The notes below the pieces were generated by a model. It did no database searches, was not told where the DNA came from, and saw only the letters and a list, made by a program, of their open reading frames with translations. Shown piece after piece: positions 24,730 through 36,977 of a DNA stretch of 64,000 bases (positions are counted from its first letter, which is position 1; each line of letters opens with the position of its first letter). The position numbers were made by a program, and so were the translations under genes. This DNA is from Eunapius fragilis (lineage: Eukaryota > Porifera > Demospongiae > Spongillida > Spongillidae): the NCBI GenBank assembly GCA_963681505.1, contig OY811982.1, positions 2,578,622-2,642,621 on the forward strand, read 5' to 3'.

Positions 24730-25135
24730 CTGTTCAATTTTATAGGTCACTACCCCTCCCTGTACACGCCGTTACCCTTGTACAAGCCTGCACCCCTGTA
24801 CAGTCCTGTACCCCCCTAAGGCTTGTACCCATGTACCCCTCCCTGTACAGGCCTGCACCCCTGTACAAGCCTGTACTCCTGTGCAGGCCTGTACACCCCC
24901 CCCCCCCCCCTCCCCCCCGTACAGGGTTGTACCCTCTGTACCCCTCCCTGAACATGGCCTGTACCCTTGTCCAGGCTTGTATCCCTGTACCCCTCCCTGT
25001 ACAGGCCTGTGCCCCTCCTTGAACATGCCTGTACCCCTGTACAGGCCTGTATCCCTGAGCAGGTCTGTACCCCTCTGTGAACAGTGGTACAGGCCTATAC
25101 CTCTCCCTGTACCCTTTCACAGGTTGTACTGCTGT
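24730..25135. repeat. GC-rich minisatellite (CCTGTACCCCTSCCTGTACAGG type)
   Basis: Short units built from CCTGTACCCCTG and TGTACAGGCCTG repeat irregularly about 15-20 times, with a poly-C run at about 24,895-24,911. Reading frames through it on both strands are proline/glycine-rich repeats and not genes. Confidence 0.8.
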
Positions 25136-25189
25136 ATAGTTCATGTCTCTACTCAAATCATGGCTTTACATGTATAACCTCTTCCGTAT

Positions 25190-25565
25190 TTTTGGGTGGC
25201 CATCCCTCCTGAATAGGCTGAAACACCCTTGCTAACACCAGGTCCCTTAATTGTTGTTGTTCTTTGTAATTCTACCACTGCGACAGGGAGAGTTTGTAGT
25301 TGGGAATGTCCCTCCTTCCTCCTCGTCCATTTGTGCCATCTGCATGTCGGCCACCACTGGGAGACGTGATAGTGCATCAGCATTTGTGTGCTGAGTGGTA
25401 CTCTTGTACCTGATATCAAGACAGGGCTAGCCTACCGCATATACCAATGCAACCGTGCTGATGTCACTGCTGGTAATCCCTTTTCCGGGTTGAGAATGGA
25501 CACCAAGGGATGGTGGTCTGTCACCAGTGTGAAATGGGGAGGAACTGTGATGTCCGGAAACATTC
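25190..25565 (-). mobile_element. Ty3/gypsy RNase H fragment (fossil)
   Basis: Read on the minus strand the sequence contains the characteristic TDHHPL and, further on, a NADALSRLP-like ending of a gypsy RNase H domain. It is a short fragment, broken, in the opposite orientation to the gag remnant at 22.4-24.7 kb, so it probably comes from a different insertion or a rearrangement. Confidence 0.65.
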
Positions 25566-25569
25566 AGTG

Positions 25570-26964
25570 ATTAGAGATATATAGGATCACATGTGTGTAT
25601 GTGATTACGTGTATGATTCAGTATAATGAATGAATGGTTGTTGATGTTGTGAGCTATCCAAGTGCATCCTGAGGTATCGAGTGTCTGAGAAACAAACCAG
25701 CATAGGACGCTATATTGCATGTGGTTGAATCTTTTGAAACATGATCACATGTACATGTACAGCAGTGCTTTGTTGTGGCACTTGCAGTTAAGTAAATAAA
25801 GTTAACACAACAGCAACGCTATATTACATCCATAGTGACATCCATGCACACTGTTCCTACTGATTGTTCCTGCAGCTAGTGAGCGTTGTATGTGAAAAAT
25901 CAATTTAAACTGACACTTGAACTCCCTGAAATAAAAACGCTAGTGATTACTAGAATACACCTGAACACACATAACTCATAAGTCAACTCACTGCGGCTAC
26001 TGTCCACCTACTATAGATCGTGCGCAGCGCTAAACAAGCTATAACGAATAATAACAACCTGCATACCTCGCGTATCTCTCCATTATGTATCGTCCATTTG
26101 AAGCTGCGCATAATTTGCAGGCTCCGCATTGGAACGTCTGTAACTGCCCATAGATCGCGATCGCAATCCATTCGTTCGGATAGTATATTAACTTCGAAAG
26201 GGCAGCAACTCAAACGTGGCATACTTATCTTTTAATCCTCCTTGCCCTCCCTGCTCACGTGGTGTACAAGGTGCAAGCAATGTCGTTACAGTCATGACTT
26301 CACAACCGAATATTTTCGGATCGTTACGCCACGTACGATGTAACATATCGTAACAGGAACACTTTTACGGGATCGATTGAACACTGACTCCTTATAGGCA
26401 CTGTTACGAGGACGAACTACGGGCCTTGTACAGGATGTGAACACATTATAGTTGGTTTCAGGAGTGAAACTTTTTGGTTGTGTAGCAGAAAGAGCCATGT
26501 GGGTGTGGTATTTGCATTAAGTGGGTAAAGGGTTAATAAAAACTTCACAGACAAAATAGACATCATGTGGGTCTCCAAAGGTTGGCGAGGTTTGGATAAG
26601 TGAATGGCACCTGGAACAAATTTTGCAATTGTCGTTTTAAGATACCATACCATATTCATAAATAGTACCTTGAGTTGTATGTGTTGCAGCTGTTCATTTA
26701 TCGGATTGTGATGCTTGTGGTTGGATATCGATGTTATAGCAGGTAAAAGGTCTTCTATAGGCTTCTGGATGGATTAATTTATATTGTTCCAAGGTTACTG
26801 CTTGAGTTGAGATTCTATTTATATAAAAGATACAAAATAGTTAATAATTTAATGAAATTCGTTTGAGGTTAATTCACTTCAGATTCAATGCTGTCCGCCA
26901 TTTTGGTGCTCAAGTTACTATAGAACGGTATGGGCAAGTTAATTGCCTGTTTTGGGTCTCGTAA
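25570..26964. other. Intergenic, no gene recognised
   Basis: Contains the LTR-tail-like piece at 25,645-25,680 and otherwise sequence that I could not assign. Short open frames here have no recognisable domain. Confidence 0.5.
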
Positions 26965-27187
26965 TACAGTCTACCCCCGTTAGTAGCGCATTGCGTTAGC
27001 AGCGCATCCCCTCGTTAGTAGCGCAGTGTTGAATAAATCATGTAGTGCGGTGGCGCATGTATCTTTATCATTATTATTCATACATGTACATGCATGTTGA
27101 AACTATCGGTCATGTATAATGGTAAGGATGAACGATAGCAAAAGGCAGCGCAGATCACTGACAAGCGCTACACGCACAATGCACAGA

Positions 27188-27325
27188 ATAGCGCACAAAG
27201 ACGCGTGAGAGGCGCACAAAGACAAGCGAATGGCGCACAAAGGCAAGCGAATGGCGCACAAAGGCAAGCGACAGGCGCACAAAGGCAAGCGAAAGGCGCA
27301 CAAAGACAAGCGAAAGGCGCACAAT
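27188..27325 (+). repeat. 21-base tandem repeat inside the Tigger element
   Basis: About six copies of GGCGCACAAAGRCAAGCGAAW lie head to tail. One frame would give an Arg/Lys-rich repeat (RRTKASE), but it starts after a stop and has no context, so I treat it as non-coding. Confidence 0.8.
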
Positions 27326-27329
27326 AAAT

Positions 27330-28349
27330 CCGCTCGCATGCAACACGACGCACTATAAAAGGAAAGAAGGCTAATTTTTGTTAATACTGGCCATATGATG
27401 TCCGAGTTAAGGGGAGCAAAGCCTAAGACCAAGTTGACCGCTGATAGGTACTGCATGGGGAATCTATGATTTTAGACCGTAAAATCCTAGACGTGAAATG
27501 AAAAAATTTCTGTTCGCAAATTTAAACTTTTCTGTTGACACCATTTGGTAAAAACGATCTGGTAGCTTCATTCAGCTTGATTATGGCTTATCATGCATTC
27601 AGAACGACTGCTGAGTGCGTCAGCAATAGGCCAGACTAGTTTTTAAGCTTTAAAACACGCATCGTATTTCGTAAGTGTTGCTCAAATCGAATACAATTTT
27701 CTACCCACGATTTTCGACTCTTAAACGCTGTGTCCCCTCCAAGGTAAGCATTCTCCCCTCTAGATACTTCATCCATCTATCCTTTTACGAAATTTTGTAT
27801 AGATGAGTCCTAGCGCCGCGGTCCTTGTACGATGCGCCAGTTACTGAACATCATTGAACCAATACATCAAATGGTACTTTACACTAGGATCTTAAAAAAC
27901 ATCATGGTTAATGTCTTAAACCATACCTTTTGAGTTATCATCACTAAAAATATCAGAATTCCAATTTGAGACAGAACTTTCAGGGTCAAAACATTAATGC
28001 ATCATCAGGATTAGGTTTTTGGCTTACAACTCAACAAATAGTTCGACTTAAGAGCTCATTTTTTGATGCATAGATAACTCATTATAAGAGCTATATATAT
28101 GGAATGCTTGAACTCTTAAGTCCAGCCGGTGAAGATAGGCTTGTTTTTATAAGGATTTTGATATGACCGCTGCTTAGCATCACTATGGCCGATTTAATTC
28201 GACTTAAGAGATGAAAATTATGTCACACTACTCAGAGGTCCCTAAAGTAGCCATATAATTTTTTATAATTTATTGGACACTTGCTAACATTGATACAAAT
28301 TGCAACGAAAGCAGAAAAGTGAAAAAAATTTAAGAATTGTACTCAATGT
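27330..28349 (+). other. Tigger interior without recognised content
   Basis: About 1 kb of AT-rich sequence between the tandem repeat and the first sizeable reading frame. Nothing recognised; it may be a 5' untranslated region or intron of the transposon. Confidence 0.4.
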
Positions 28350-28860
28350 TTGGATTCTTCAGTAAATGTATACGATACACGCGTGACGTCAGTGTTGGTG
28401 TGCGTGCTAGAGATAGCTATGTACGGCGAGTTTTTCGTTTCGAACGCCACGGGTTCTTTTCAGAACCATTGCAACGTGGCATCCCAAATGAACCCTTTCG
28501 CTGATGAACCAAGCTCTAGTGGAACAGGAGCCAAGAGACCGATCCGCAAGCGCGATATGACGGCTTTATTAGCGGAAGTTGCTTTGCCATCGCCAATGAA
28601 CTCGAGATCTGAAATTCTCTGCTAGGTTTATACTTAAATCGCAGGTGGCATGAGAATTTCACCAATGCATTATACAATGGGCATGTTGTAAAAATAAGCC
28701 ATAAAGCAAAGTTACCAAAACTAACAATTGCAAACTGGACTATAGATGAATCAGAAGAAGAAGGAATTGATAACACAATTACAGTTATTGAAATGCTCGT
28801 AGACTATTTAAATGGTGATTTAGTGTTTGTTGAGGATGGAAATGATGTACCTCAATATTG
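28350..28860 (+). CDS. Unrecognised reading frame(s) inside the Tigger element, upstream of the transposase
   Basis: A frame at 28,350-28,622 contains MNPFADEPSSSGTGAKRPIR and ends in a stop. An overlapping-phase stretch at about 28,640-28,860 reads WHENFTNALYNGHVVKISHK, then TIDESEEEGIDN and VIEMLVDYLNGDLVFVEDG before a TGA. The second stretch has the composition of a real acidic C-terminal protein segment. A 19-base GT..AG interval at 28,625-28,643 is too short to be an intron, so the two may be one gene broken by a frameshift. I do not recognise a family. It could be an accessory protein of the transposon, a captured host exon, or the 5' end of the transposase. Confidence 0.35.
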
Positions 28861-29234
28861 AATAATAACATTATTGTGCTTGATTTTGTGCGTGTTTCAT
28901 TGTTTGTCAATTTTTATGTTAACAATTTGAAAAGATAAAAGTGAGGAAACTAAATGATGAGACTTTAAAAAGTCTTCCCTATATCAGAATCACTTATGTG
29001 CAATGCTTGAAATTAAAATCTCCAGGTTACGCCTCGTTATAACACAACCGTCACAGTTTTTATTGCGATTACGCATTAACCGCTGTGCTAAAAAAGTTAT
29101 CACTTTGAGGATATGTATCTCTGGTATCGAATATGCTATGGTGACGCAAGAAGTACTGTTAAACTCACCTTGTTTTGCTCTTTCTAATGATGGTAATATT
29201 ATTATCCTCTGAGCATTTTTAAAAACATTCCCCA

Positions 29235-31116
29235 GTACCTACCGCTGATGATAAGCGCATGATTGCACGAAGAAGGGTGGAAACGGGTCATTCTGAAGAC
29301 ATGGTCGCAGTCTGGTTCAAACTGAAGACAGGCAAAGAGATCCATCGCTCAGTTGTTGGCAAATACGTCCGGGCTGGCTTCCATGAGATGGATATTGATG
29401 GACCGGAGGCGAAGAGATGCAGGAGGAGGGGGCCCAAATGGCCGCTTCTTGATTTAGGGCTTTACACATGGTTCAGTAGGTAAATAAAGCATGCTCCTTT
29501 CGAAAGTAGCATGCATAAAATAAACGATGATCTTTCTCACTTTAGTGTACGTGCGCGCAGTGGTGTGCTATCGGATGCTCTTTTACTCACAAAAGCTGCC
29601 GAGTTAGCTCAGGAGTTGGGTATCCATCTTTCCACATCTTCTTTGAATCCAGTACCAGTTACTTCTACAGCTAGTAGCAGCCAGCCAGTGGCAGCCCCAC
29701 CCACAGTTAGCAGCCAGCCAGTGGCAGCCCCACCCACAGACAGCCAGTGGCAGCCCCGCCTCCAGTTAACCGCCAGCCAGTGATCATGACAGCCACACCT
29801 CGAGTTAGCCGCCAGCCAGTGACAGCCACACCCACAATTAGCCAGCCAGTGGCAGCCCCACCCACAGTTAGCAGCCAGCCAGTGGCAGCCACACCCACAG
29901 TTAGCAGCAGACAGCTATCACCAACAGCTTCCAGCAATGATGATCTCACTGTGGATGGACATCTTATTTTAAGCAACGGTTGGCTTTCTAGATGGAAAGG
30001 ACGGCATGGCGTATTCAGCGTGCGGTTACATGGAGAGGCTGGTGGTGCTGACCAGCAAGGTGTGGCTAGAGCCCAGAGGGAGTTGCCTGGTATAATTGAG
30101 AAGTATCGACCAGAGGATGTCTTCAATATTGACGAGACAGGGTTATTTTACAGACAAGCAGTAAGTGAATTGATCAAGGCACATGCATATATACATATGA
30201 CTTCTTTATTAGGTACATTACATGTACATAATTCAGTTGGAAGGGAAATGGTGCACACTTTAATAATATTTTTTACAGCCTGATCGCACCCTCACTGCAG
30301 ACGTGCGGGGTGCCAAGAAAGCAAAGGACCGTATTACAGTGTCTTTGGCTGTAAATATAACTGCAAGTGAACGACTGAAGCCAGTGGTAATACACAAGTA
30401 CAAGAAACCACGTTGCTTTGGCAGAACATTTAACCCCAACAGCCTGGTCATGTATTACTCCAATACAAGTGCCTGGATGCGCACAGATGTAAGAAGAAAC
30501 TAATGCATGTATAAATGAAATACATTTTAATCAGATCTTTTTTCTGTGGTGGATACTTAGGTGTTTACTGACTGGTCAAAGCAAGTCAATGAGCAGTTCA
30601 AACAACAGAAGCGGCAATGTTTGATGCTTCTTGACAATGCCAGTTCTCATGTTTTGTCGGACATGCCAATGATTAAAGTGGGCAGCTTTGATTGCTTTAA
30701 GTTGAGAAATCTTTTGCTGCTATTTTTTCCAGCCAATTGCACATCAGTCGTCCAGCCATTGGACCAGGGTGTGATTGCTGCACTAAAGGCTCGGTACAAG
30801 AGCAAGCTTGCCACCCACATGGTCACCCAGTATGACATTGATCCCACCCAAGATCTGCGAGATGGAAACTGAGGGGGCTGAAACCATTGCTCAAATAGCT
30901 GCCAGGTTGATGGGTCGAGACATTGAAGATAGAGGTGATGAAAGTGATGGAGAGGCTGATCCAAATAATGTAGAACCTCGAACTGTGCCACTGGAAGAGG
31001 CAAAACGGAGTGCCTTAAGCCTTGCTCAATTTGTAGGAGATAATGTAGCTTTGTTTACTGAAGCTGACTACAGGGCACTTTTGCTGCTTGCTGAAAAGGT
31101 TCAAGCTCTACATTAA
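29235..31116 (+). pseudogene. Tigger/pogo transposase (CENP-B type HTH plus DDD endonuclease), decayed
   Basis: Proposed exons: about 29,235-29,480 (HTH, KLKTGKEIHRSVVGKYVRAG and RRRGPKWPLLDLGLYTWF), 29,546-30,160 (LSDALLLTKAAELAQELGI, then NGWLSRWKGRHGVFSVRLHG and FNIDETGLFYRQ with the first catalytic Asp), 30,279-30,488 (ITVSLAVNITASERLKPVVI) and 30,561 on (LMLLDNASSH and VVQPLDQGVI with the second and third Asp). A reading-frame change occurs inside the proline-rich tandem tract at about 29,690-29,760. After 30,870 the usual HAGF-type C-terminal segment is missing, and the frame shifts to ICEMETEGAETIAQIAARL, continuing to 31,116. The three catalytic Asp positions remain but the protein is probably not functional. 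Confidence 0.8.
29683..29912 (+). repeat. Tandem repeat encoding (AAPPTVSSQPV)n linker in the transposase
   Basis: Units of AGCCAGCCAGTGGCAGCCCC followed by ACCCACAGTT recur about seven times with small changes. The repeat lies between the HTH and catalytic parts of the transposase and is the likely source of the frame change there. Confidence 0.75.
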
Positions 31117-31724
31117 GTACATGTACATGTATACAAGTGTTGTGTACACTGCTGATCTCAGTTTACATACGCAAATACATTCATTTGACCATAATTAACC
31201 ACCCCCGTTAAAAGCGCATTCTACGGTAGTAGCGCAGGGAACAAACGTGGCGCTACTAACGGGGGTAGACTGTACTTTTATATTCTTACCATGGAATGAA
31301 GTCGATGCCCACTGTAAAAAAATAAAACCAAACCCATAATCACTTACTGTGAACGTAAGTAATAACCTAAAGCTTTGTTTAGCCTATACCGTCCTGTAGT
31401 AACTTGTGCACCAAGATGGCGGACAACAAATAAATTTAATTTCAATGAATGTCATTGCTCACGCGATGAAAAGGGTCTATACTTCTGAAAGTCGTTGTGG
31501 TCTTAAATACAGTCTAATTGATTTGCCCTGTATGTAGGCATGCACAGTTCTTCACAAGTTCATTTATTATGCATGCACTCAAAATGCCAGTAATGCCCCA
31601 GTGACTGGAACAGACTGGTTACATGTACTGACGTAATACCTGAGCTACATCACTTACAAATGTGCAGTCAAAGTCAGAAGTAATTAATTCGCGGTTTGCG
31701 GATCAACAAATACTCCTGTATATC

Positions 31725-32763
31725 TTCCCATAGATACTTAAATACCAAGCACGCCTGATTTTTCTCAGCATATGCCAAATGGGGTTGTTAGTACACTACA
31801 TTTGCCATGATTTTTAGTGGGATCGCCGTATTTTTCCTACTTAAGGCAGCGCTTCCCTAGGAGTAGTGTTGCCTTGGTATATCGCGGTTTTAAATACTTA
31901 TATCGCGAAAGGCGATATATCGCGATTTTAATCTTTAGTCATATCGCGAAATAAACGTGTACAAAGATATACAGAAATAAAATTTAGGAATAAGCATACA
32001 TTTAGGTATATCAATGAAAATAATTTACTGTTACAGTTAAACCAGCTCAGTCGGAATTTTGCCTTAGAAATATACATTTGCCAATGCACCTTTCATGCAT
32101 AATGCCACGCCCCCACGGAAGCAACCTTTACTTCTTAAGGAAAATACCTAAACAAAAATGCACAAGTACTTGCTTGCTGGTTTAGCTATGGTGGGGAAGT
32201 ATGTCTCATGATTCCTCCGCCACAACAATGGATCATATTTTCTGAAATTGATTTCTGCTGACAGGCTGCTTGGAAACATTGCGCATGCAAGCTATCATGT
32301 AGAAAAACTATTGATTTAGTTTTTTAATTGTGCCATCCAAAGCCTCCCACACGGCAGTTTTGAAGGAATTGCGATCAATGCTCATGAAATCGTCTGTGGT
32401 AGCAAGTACATTTAGCGTAAGTACACGTATACCTGTACCATATCCTTCGTTGTAACCATAACTATTCACCCCAACTTTTTATAACCAAGCGATAATTGAT
32501 CATGAATAATTTCATATATCATATCGCGATATAGACGATTAAAGATGAAGGCTATTTCTCGGCAACACTGCCTAGGAGTGTCCTCGATGTATGGTTATAC
32601 CATACATTGAGGACAATCCTAAAGAAGCGACGTCTTAAATAGGAGCGACCCCACTATAAATCATGGCAAATGTAGCGTACCAACAACCCCTTTGGCAAAT
32701 GCTGAGAAAAATCTGGCGTGCATGCTTGGTATTGAAGCACCCATATATGTCTATGGATGGGAA
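31725..32763. mobile_element. Foldback-type element, arms 31,725-31,863 and 32,571-32,763, interrupted by a hAT-type element
   Basis: The left arm (ACCAAGCACGCCTGATTTTT, TTGCCATGATTTTTAGTGGG) reads inverted in the right arm (ATCATGGCAAATGTAGCG, AAAAATCTGGCGTGCATGCTTGGT). The arms are about 120-150 bases with some differences. The right arm additionally has a small perfect hairpin (GTCCTC..ATGTATGG / CCATACAT..GAGGAC) near 32,580-32,620. The outer limits are approximate and no TSD was found. Confidence 0.65.
31864..32570. mobile_element. hAT-type non-autonomous element with 8-base target duplication
   Basis: Ends TAGTGTTGCC and GGCAACACTG are flanked by perfect CCTAGGAG copies at 31,856-31,863 and 32,571-32,578, the 8-base duplication typical of hAT elements. 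The first 80 bases and the last 60 bases contain several TATCGCGA palindromes, likely subterminal transposase-binding repeats. At 707 bases it has no transposase. Confidence 0.82.
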
Positions 32764-32979
32764 TATTCATTGTTGTGTAACGACATTTGCCTGTAATTGG
32801 TGTAAGACTCCATTTAAAGTGCAAGGGTTGTCTGGCATCTCCACTGGCATAATATTATGGAGGTCACATTGACCCCTGGTTATGCAGCAGCTGGTATAGC
32901 TCTCCTGCTGGCAGTGAGTGGTCTGGATAACTCTGTCTGGAACCACTGGTTGTGCAAGCGGGCTGCTGACTGGACTTGC

Positions 32980-35787
32980 AGTGTGAGTGAGGGCTGCCAA
33001 CTCCTCTTGCAGTGCATAGAGGTGAGTGTAGAGAAGGGAAGTACATATAAACGAGTGTACAGATGGAAGTTGTAGTGAAGTGAATAGATTGCACACGTGT
33101 GTTTATATAGAGGTTGGGTAGAGGAAAGTTATACACACAACACACAAGCATCAATGCTTCGAAAAGCCAAGCATCAATATGCTGTAATTGCCCAAACTAG
33201 TGACTGAAGAATTTAAGAACGTGGCCGGCATCACTAAATCACAGTTATTGTTTTACTGCAATAGCACGAGCAAAGAAAGGTAGTTTAATGCATGCACAGT
33301 ATATTGTACATGTGCTTTATACTTAAATAGGTACGTGTGAGAGCATACAACAAAACACGTCAGTAGCAATTACTCGTGGATCCTGATGTACATGTAGAAT
33401 TCAACAGTCACACACACCTCAGATACAACGACATGTACGTGAGACACTGTGCTATGGGTTCAATGACAATCGAGAATTTATTGCTGCATGGATTTAGCAA
33501 AGATGGCGCGACTGGGTTGCCTGTACACTTCAAGTGCAGGTACACCTGATCATGTTCAGTATGCATCACAATGAATATGTGTATGATGCATGAACAGAAA
33601 CGTGCAAAGACATTGCCACAAGGTAACACTTTATACTCTCCAGCAAGTTTGGTTTCACATAGTCACAGCAGACTAGATCTAAAATGCGATATGCATGTGT
33701 GAAAATACATACGCACATAATTTTATTGGATGGTGGTGCAATCTCATCAATGCACTCAAGCGAAAAAGTTACTGTCGACATGTTGCATGTGTATGTATGA
33801 AATAAATTATACATATCCCAATTGTATTGGATTGCAGGAACACTGAAAACCATAGAAAAACAATCACAATTAGAGAAGTTGTGACAATACAAAATATACT
33901 TTGAGACATCAGACAAGTTTACCCCCTGACATTTGGATTGTGTTGTATTTATTCAATATAATTTAAATTATCGCTTTCGCTTACAATGAGCAACAAAGCA
34001 CTCTAAAAGCTAAAAAGGCTCCATGCACTTACAATGTCAAGAGTGCACCACCACTCATAATCTGGATCTTTAAAGTAAAATATTGATCAGAACTCCATGC
34101 AAGAGCTGCACTTGCAATTAGTACATATTTGGTTAAAATGAGTCCCGAGCACAATTGACCATGCTAAAGAACTGCATTAGATTCGCATGACTTCACTAAT
34201 GGTACATGTACATGTTGATCACTTGGAACAGGAACCTGTAACCCACAACATTTGAAGCACATCTAAAAGGGTTGAGCCAGCCAGTTCCTTCCCCCACAAC
34301 CCCCCTCCCACCCATAAAAATGGTTGGTAATTGCAACAACATTTGACACTGAAATGTGTTTGGGCCTGCATCTGTGTTCAGTCATGATGTTTACATTTAT
34401 GTATGTAAATAGATTATAATCACCTTAAATACCATAATCATTGCACTTCTAATACCAAAAGCACAACAGAGTTAACAAAGGATGAGCATGATATTTGCTG
34501 GCATATGCATGCATGGTGTGGCAATCTACTCCCCATGGATCCTGGCCAGGCCAAGCAGGCCGACCTCTCAGGCCAGACCGGCCTTTGCATGACATGCCAT
34601 TATGGTTCAACCTTCTTAAATTAATGTCTGTGTGTGTGTGTTATTGGCAGTATTAGAAGAGCAAGTATTTGGGTATTCAAAGACTATATGCATGTACATA
34701 CATAAATGTAAACAGCAGGCCTGATTACATATAGAGATGAAAGCCCAAACACATTTCAGTGTCAAGTGTTCCACATCACATGTATCCTGATACATATTGT
34801 TGCAACTACTAACCATTTTTATGGGTGGGTGGGGGGAGGGTGGTGGGGGAAGGTAATAGACTGGCAGTTCTCAACCCTATTAGATGTGCTTCAAATGTTG
34901 TGGGTTACAGATTCCTGTTCCAAGTGATTAACATGTACACGTACCTTTAGTAAAGTCATGCAAATCTAATGCAATTCTTTAGCGTGGTCAATTGTGCTCA
35001 GGACTCATTTTGTAGTACTTACTTATAAGGTTGCAAGAGCAGCTCTTGCGTGAAGTTCAGATCAATACTTTACTTTAAAGATCCAGATTATGAGTGGTGG
35101 TGACACCAATAATCCAATGTATGGCACTCTTGACATTGTAAGTGCATTGAGCTTTTTAGCTTTGAACTCATTGAGGGTGAAAGCAATAATTTTTAATTGT
35201 ATTGAATGAATACAACACAATCCAAAACATGCCTCTGTCAGAGGGGTGAACTTGTCTGATGCCTAAATGTATATTTAGTATTCCCCCAACTTCTCTAATT
35301 GTGATTGTTTTTCTACGGTTTTCAGTCTTGGGATGCATATAATAATACATAATGCATACACATGTAACATGTTGATAGTAACCTTTTCATTGAATCCTTT
35401 GATGAGATTGCACCACCATCATTAGTCTGAACAATAAAATTATGTGCATGTGTATTTATTCTTTCATCACGAATGCATGCCTCATGTGAATTTTTTTCTA
35501 ATGCTCAGTCTCTTGCATTTCAGATCTAGTCTGCTGCAACTATGTGAAGCCAGACTTGAATGCTGGCTGGAGAGTATAAAGTGTTAGCACATGCAAATTG
35601 TGTTTCTTGCAACAGCAATGTTTCTGTTTATATGCATTATACAAATATTTATTATAAGATGCATACTTAAACTGATAAGTTGTATCTGCATTTGAAGTGT
35701 ACAGGCAACCCAGTCACCATCTTTGCTAAATCCATGCAGCAATAAATTCTCTATTGTCATTGAACCCATAGCACAGTGTTGTATCTG

Positions 35788-35865
<78 letters not shown>

Positions 35866-36290
35866 TGAATGATACATCAGGATTGTGTTTTGTTGTATGC
35901 TCTTAGAAGTACCTATTTAATTATAAAGCCATGTACAATATACTGTGCATGCATTAAATTACCTTTCTTTGCTCATGCTGTTGCAGTAAAACAATAACTG
36001 TGATTTAGTGATGCTGGCCATGTTCTTAAATTCTTCAGTCACTAGTTTGGGCAAGTACAGCATATTGATGCTTGGCGTTTCGAAGCATTGATGCTTGTGT
36101 GTTGTGTGTCTGCATGGATAGAGGGGTATAACTTTCCTCTACCCAACCTTTATATACCCACACTCCTCTGTACCCACGTGAGCAATCTATCCACTTCTGT
36201 ACAACCTCCATCTGTGCACTCTTTACACTTCCCCTCTCCACACTCCCCTCTATGCACTGCAAGAGGAGTTGGCAGCCCCAACTCTTAGGG
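32980..36290. repeat. 3.3-kb long imperfect palindrome (copy 1)
   Basis: Left arm (about 32,985-34,550) and right arm (about 34,600-36,290) are inverted copies. Examples are GCAGTGCATAGAGG and its inverse at 36,247-36,260; GTTCAATGACAATCGAGAAT (33,458) and its inverse near 35,750; and CCACCCATAAAAATGGTT (34,309) and its inverse near 34,803. The centre is GC-rich (AGGCCGACCTCTCAGGCC near 34,556-34,580). The right arm holds a (GT)n tract the left lacks. Short open frames in it have no recognisable domain. A second copy lies inverted at 56.7-59.77 kb. Confidence 0.85.
35791..35861 (+). repeat. (GT)n microsatellite, about 71 bases
   Basis: Perfect GT dinucleotide run in the right arm of the palindrome. 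Its counterpart in copy 2 is the shorter (CA)n at about 56,990-57,027. Confidence 0.95.
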
Positions 36291-36299
36291 AGACACTCA

Positions 36300-36977
36300 C
36301 CAATATGTCATTGCCGACCTCCAATGAGTTCAGTATAGATCGTTCCACTCGGGACTGTTGAAAAGATCCTAGACTCCTAGGTACTTGGATAAATTGCGTA
36401 AGTGGGTCCGTTAATCGATGATCTAAAACTACGACACGTATTTCGTAAAGTTTGATAATATCTCAAACAATCGAAGAAACTTGTTCAATTATCTGCGCAG
36501 TTAGTCCGACTACATAGCTTGATTTAGTGAGCCAAGAATGCAACACCATTGCCTAATATCAAGCTGGTTCCTGATCTCTTTTAGGGAATGAATATTCACT
36601 CTGATTGTGAACCAACTACCATGGGATATATATTGTCATTTAAATCAGGTATTGAATCATCAAAGTATAAAGGACGTTTGGATGATGCTCAAAGGGTGTT
36701 TGAACTACCCAGGCGGTTTGTATTGGCCTGCTTGAAAAAAGAACGCACATGCTTATATAAATGTATCTTTATATTTGAAATATTTATCTACAAACATAAG
36801 CACACAGCCATTCATTATATTGTGACTATTGCACACCTCATTCTTCGATCAGCTAAGTTGTAAATGCACAGTAATTAGAATATTTAACAAATTATTCTGT
36901 TACTGTCGCTGTAACATTGATGCCCACGCACTGTTGTTTTCAAGCCAAGTATTCATGTTTAATTAGATGCATGTATT
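36300..36977 (+). other. No gene recognised; one open frame of unknown meaning
   Basis: A frame at 36,588-36,863 (starting MNIHSDCEPTTMGY, later GRLDDAQRVFELPRRFVLAC) is preceded by TTTTAG and looks faintly exon-like, but I recognise no family. The remainder is unassigned. Confidence 0.3.

Larger units (their letters stand above)
26967..31272 (+). mobile_element. Tigger/pogo (Tc1/mariner superfamily) DNA transposon, full length with decayed transposase
   Basis: The left end CAGTCTACCCCCGTTAGTAG (26,967) is matched by the inverse CTACTAACGGGGGTAGACTG (ending 31,272), both flanked by TA (26,965-26,966 and 31,273-31,274), the pogo/Tigger target. Extra GTTAGTAGCGCA-type motifs lie just inside each end (26,995-27,030 and 31,205-31,235). 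The 4.3-kb interior carries a 21-base tandem repeat, an unassigned reading frame and transposase exons (separate entries). Terminal repeats are near perfect, so the insertion is not very old. Confidence 0.9.

Noticed and set aside
24740-25156. Repeat-rich proteins across the GTACAGG minisatellite
   Set aside because: Low-complexity frames on both strands over a tandem repeat.
27119-27456. Arg/Lys-rich or Cys/Ala-rich repeat proteins at the 21-base tandem repeat
   Set aside because: All frames are created by the repeat and lack a start context or neighbouring exons.
33566-33916. 116-codon frame on the minus strand, conserved at 58,900-59,250
   Set aside because: It is conserved only because the whole palindrome is duplicated almost identically. 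No domain is visible and the other arm does not keep it open.
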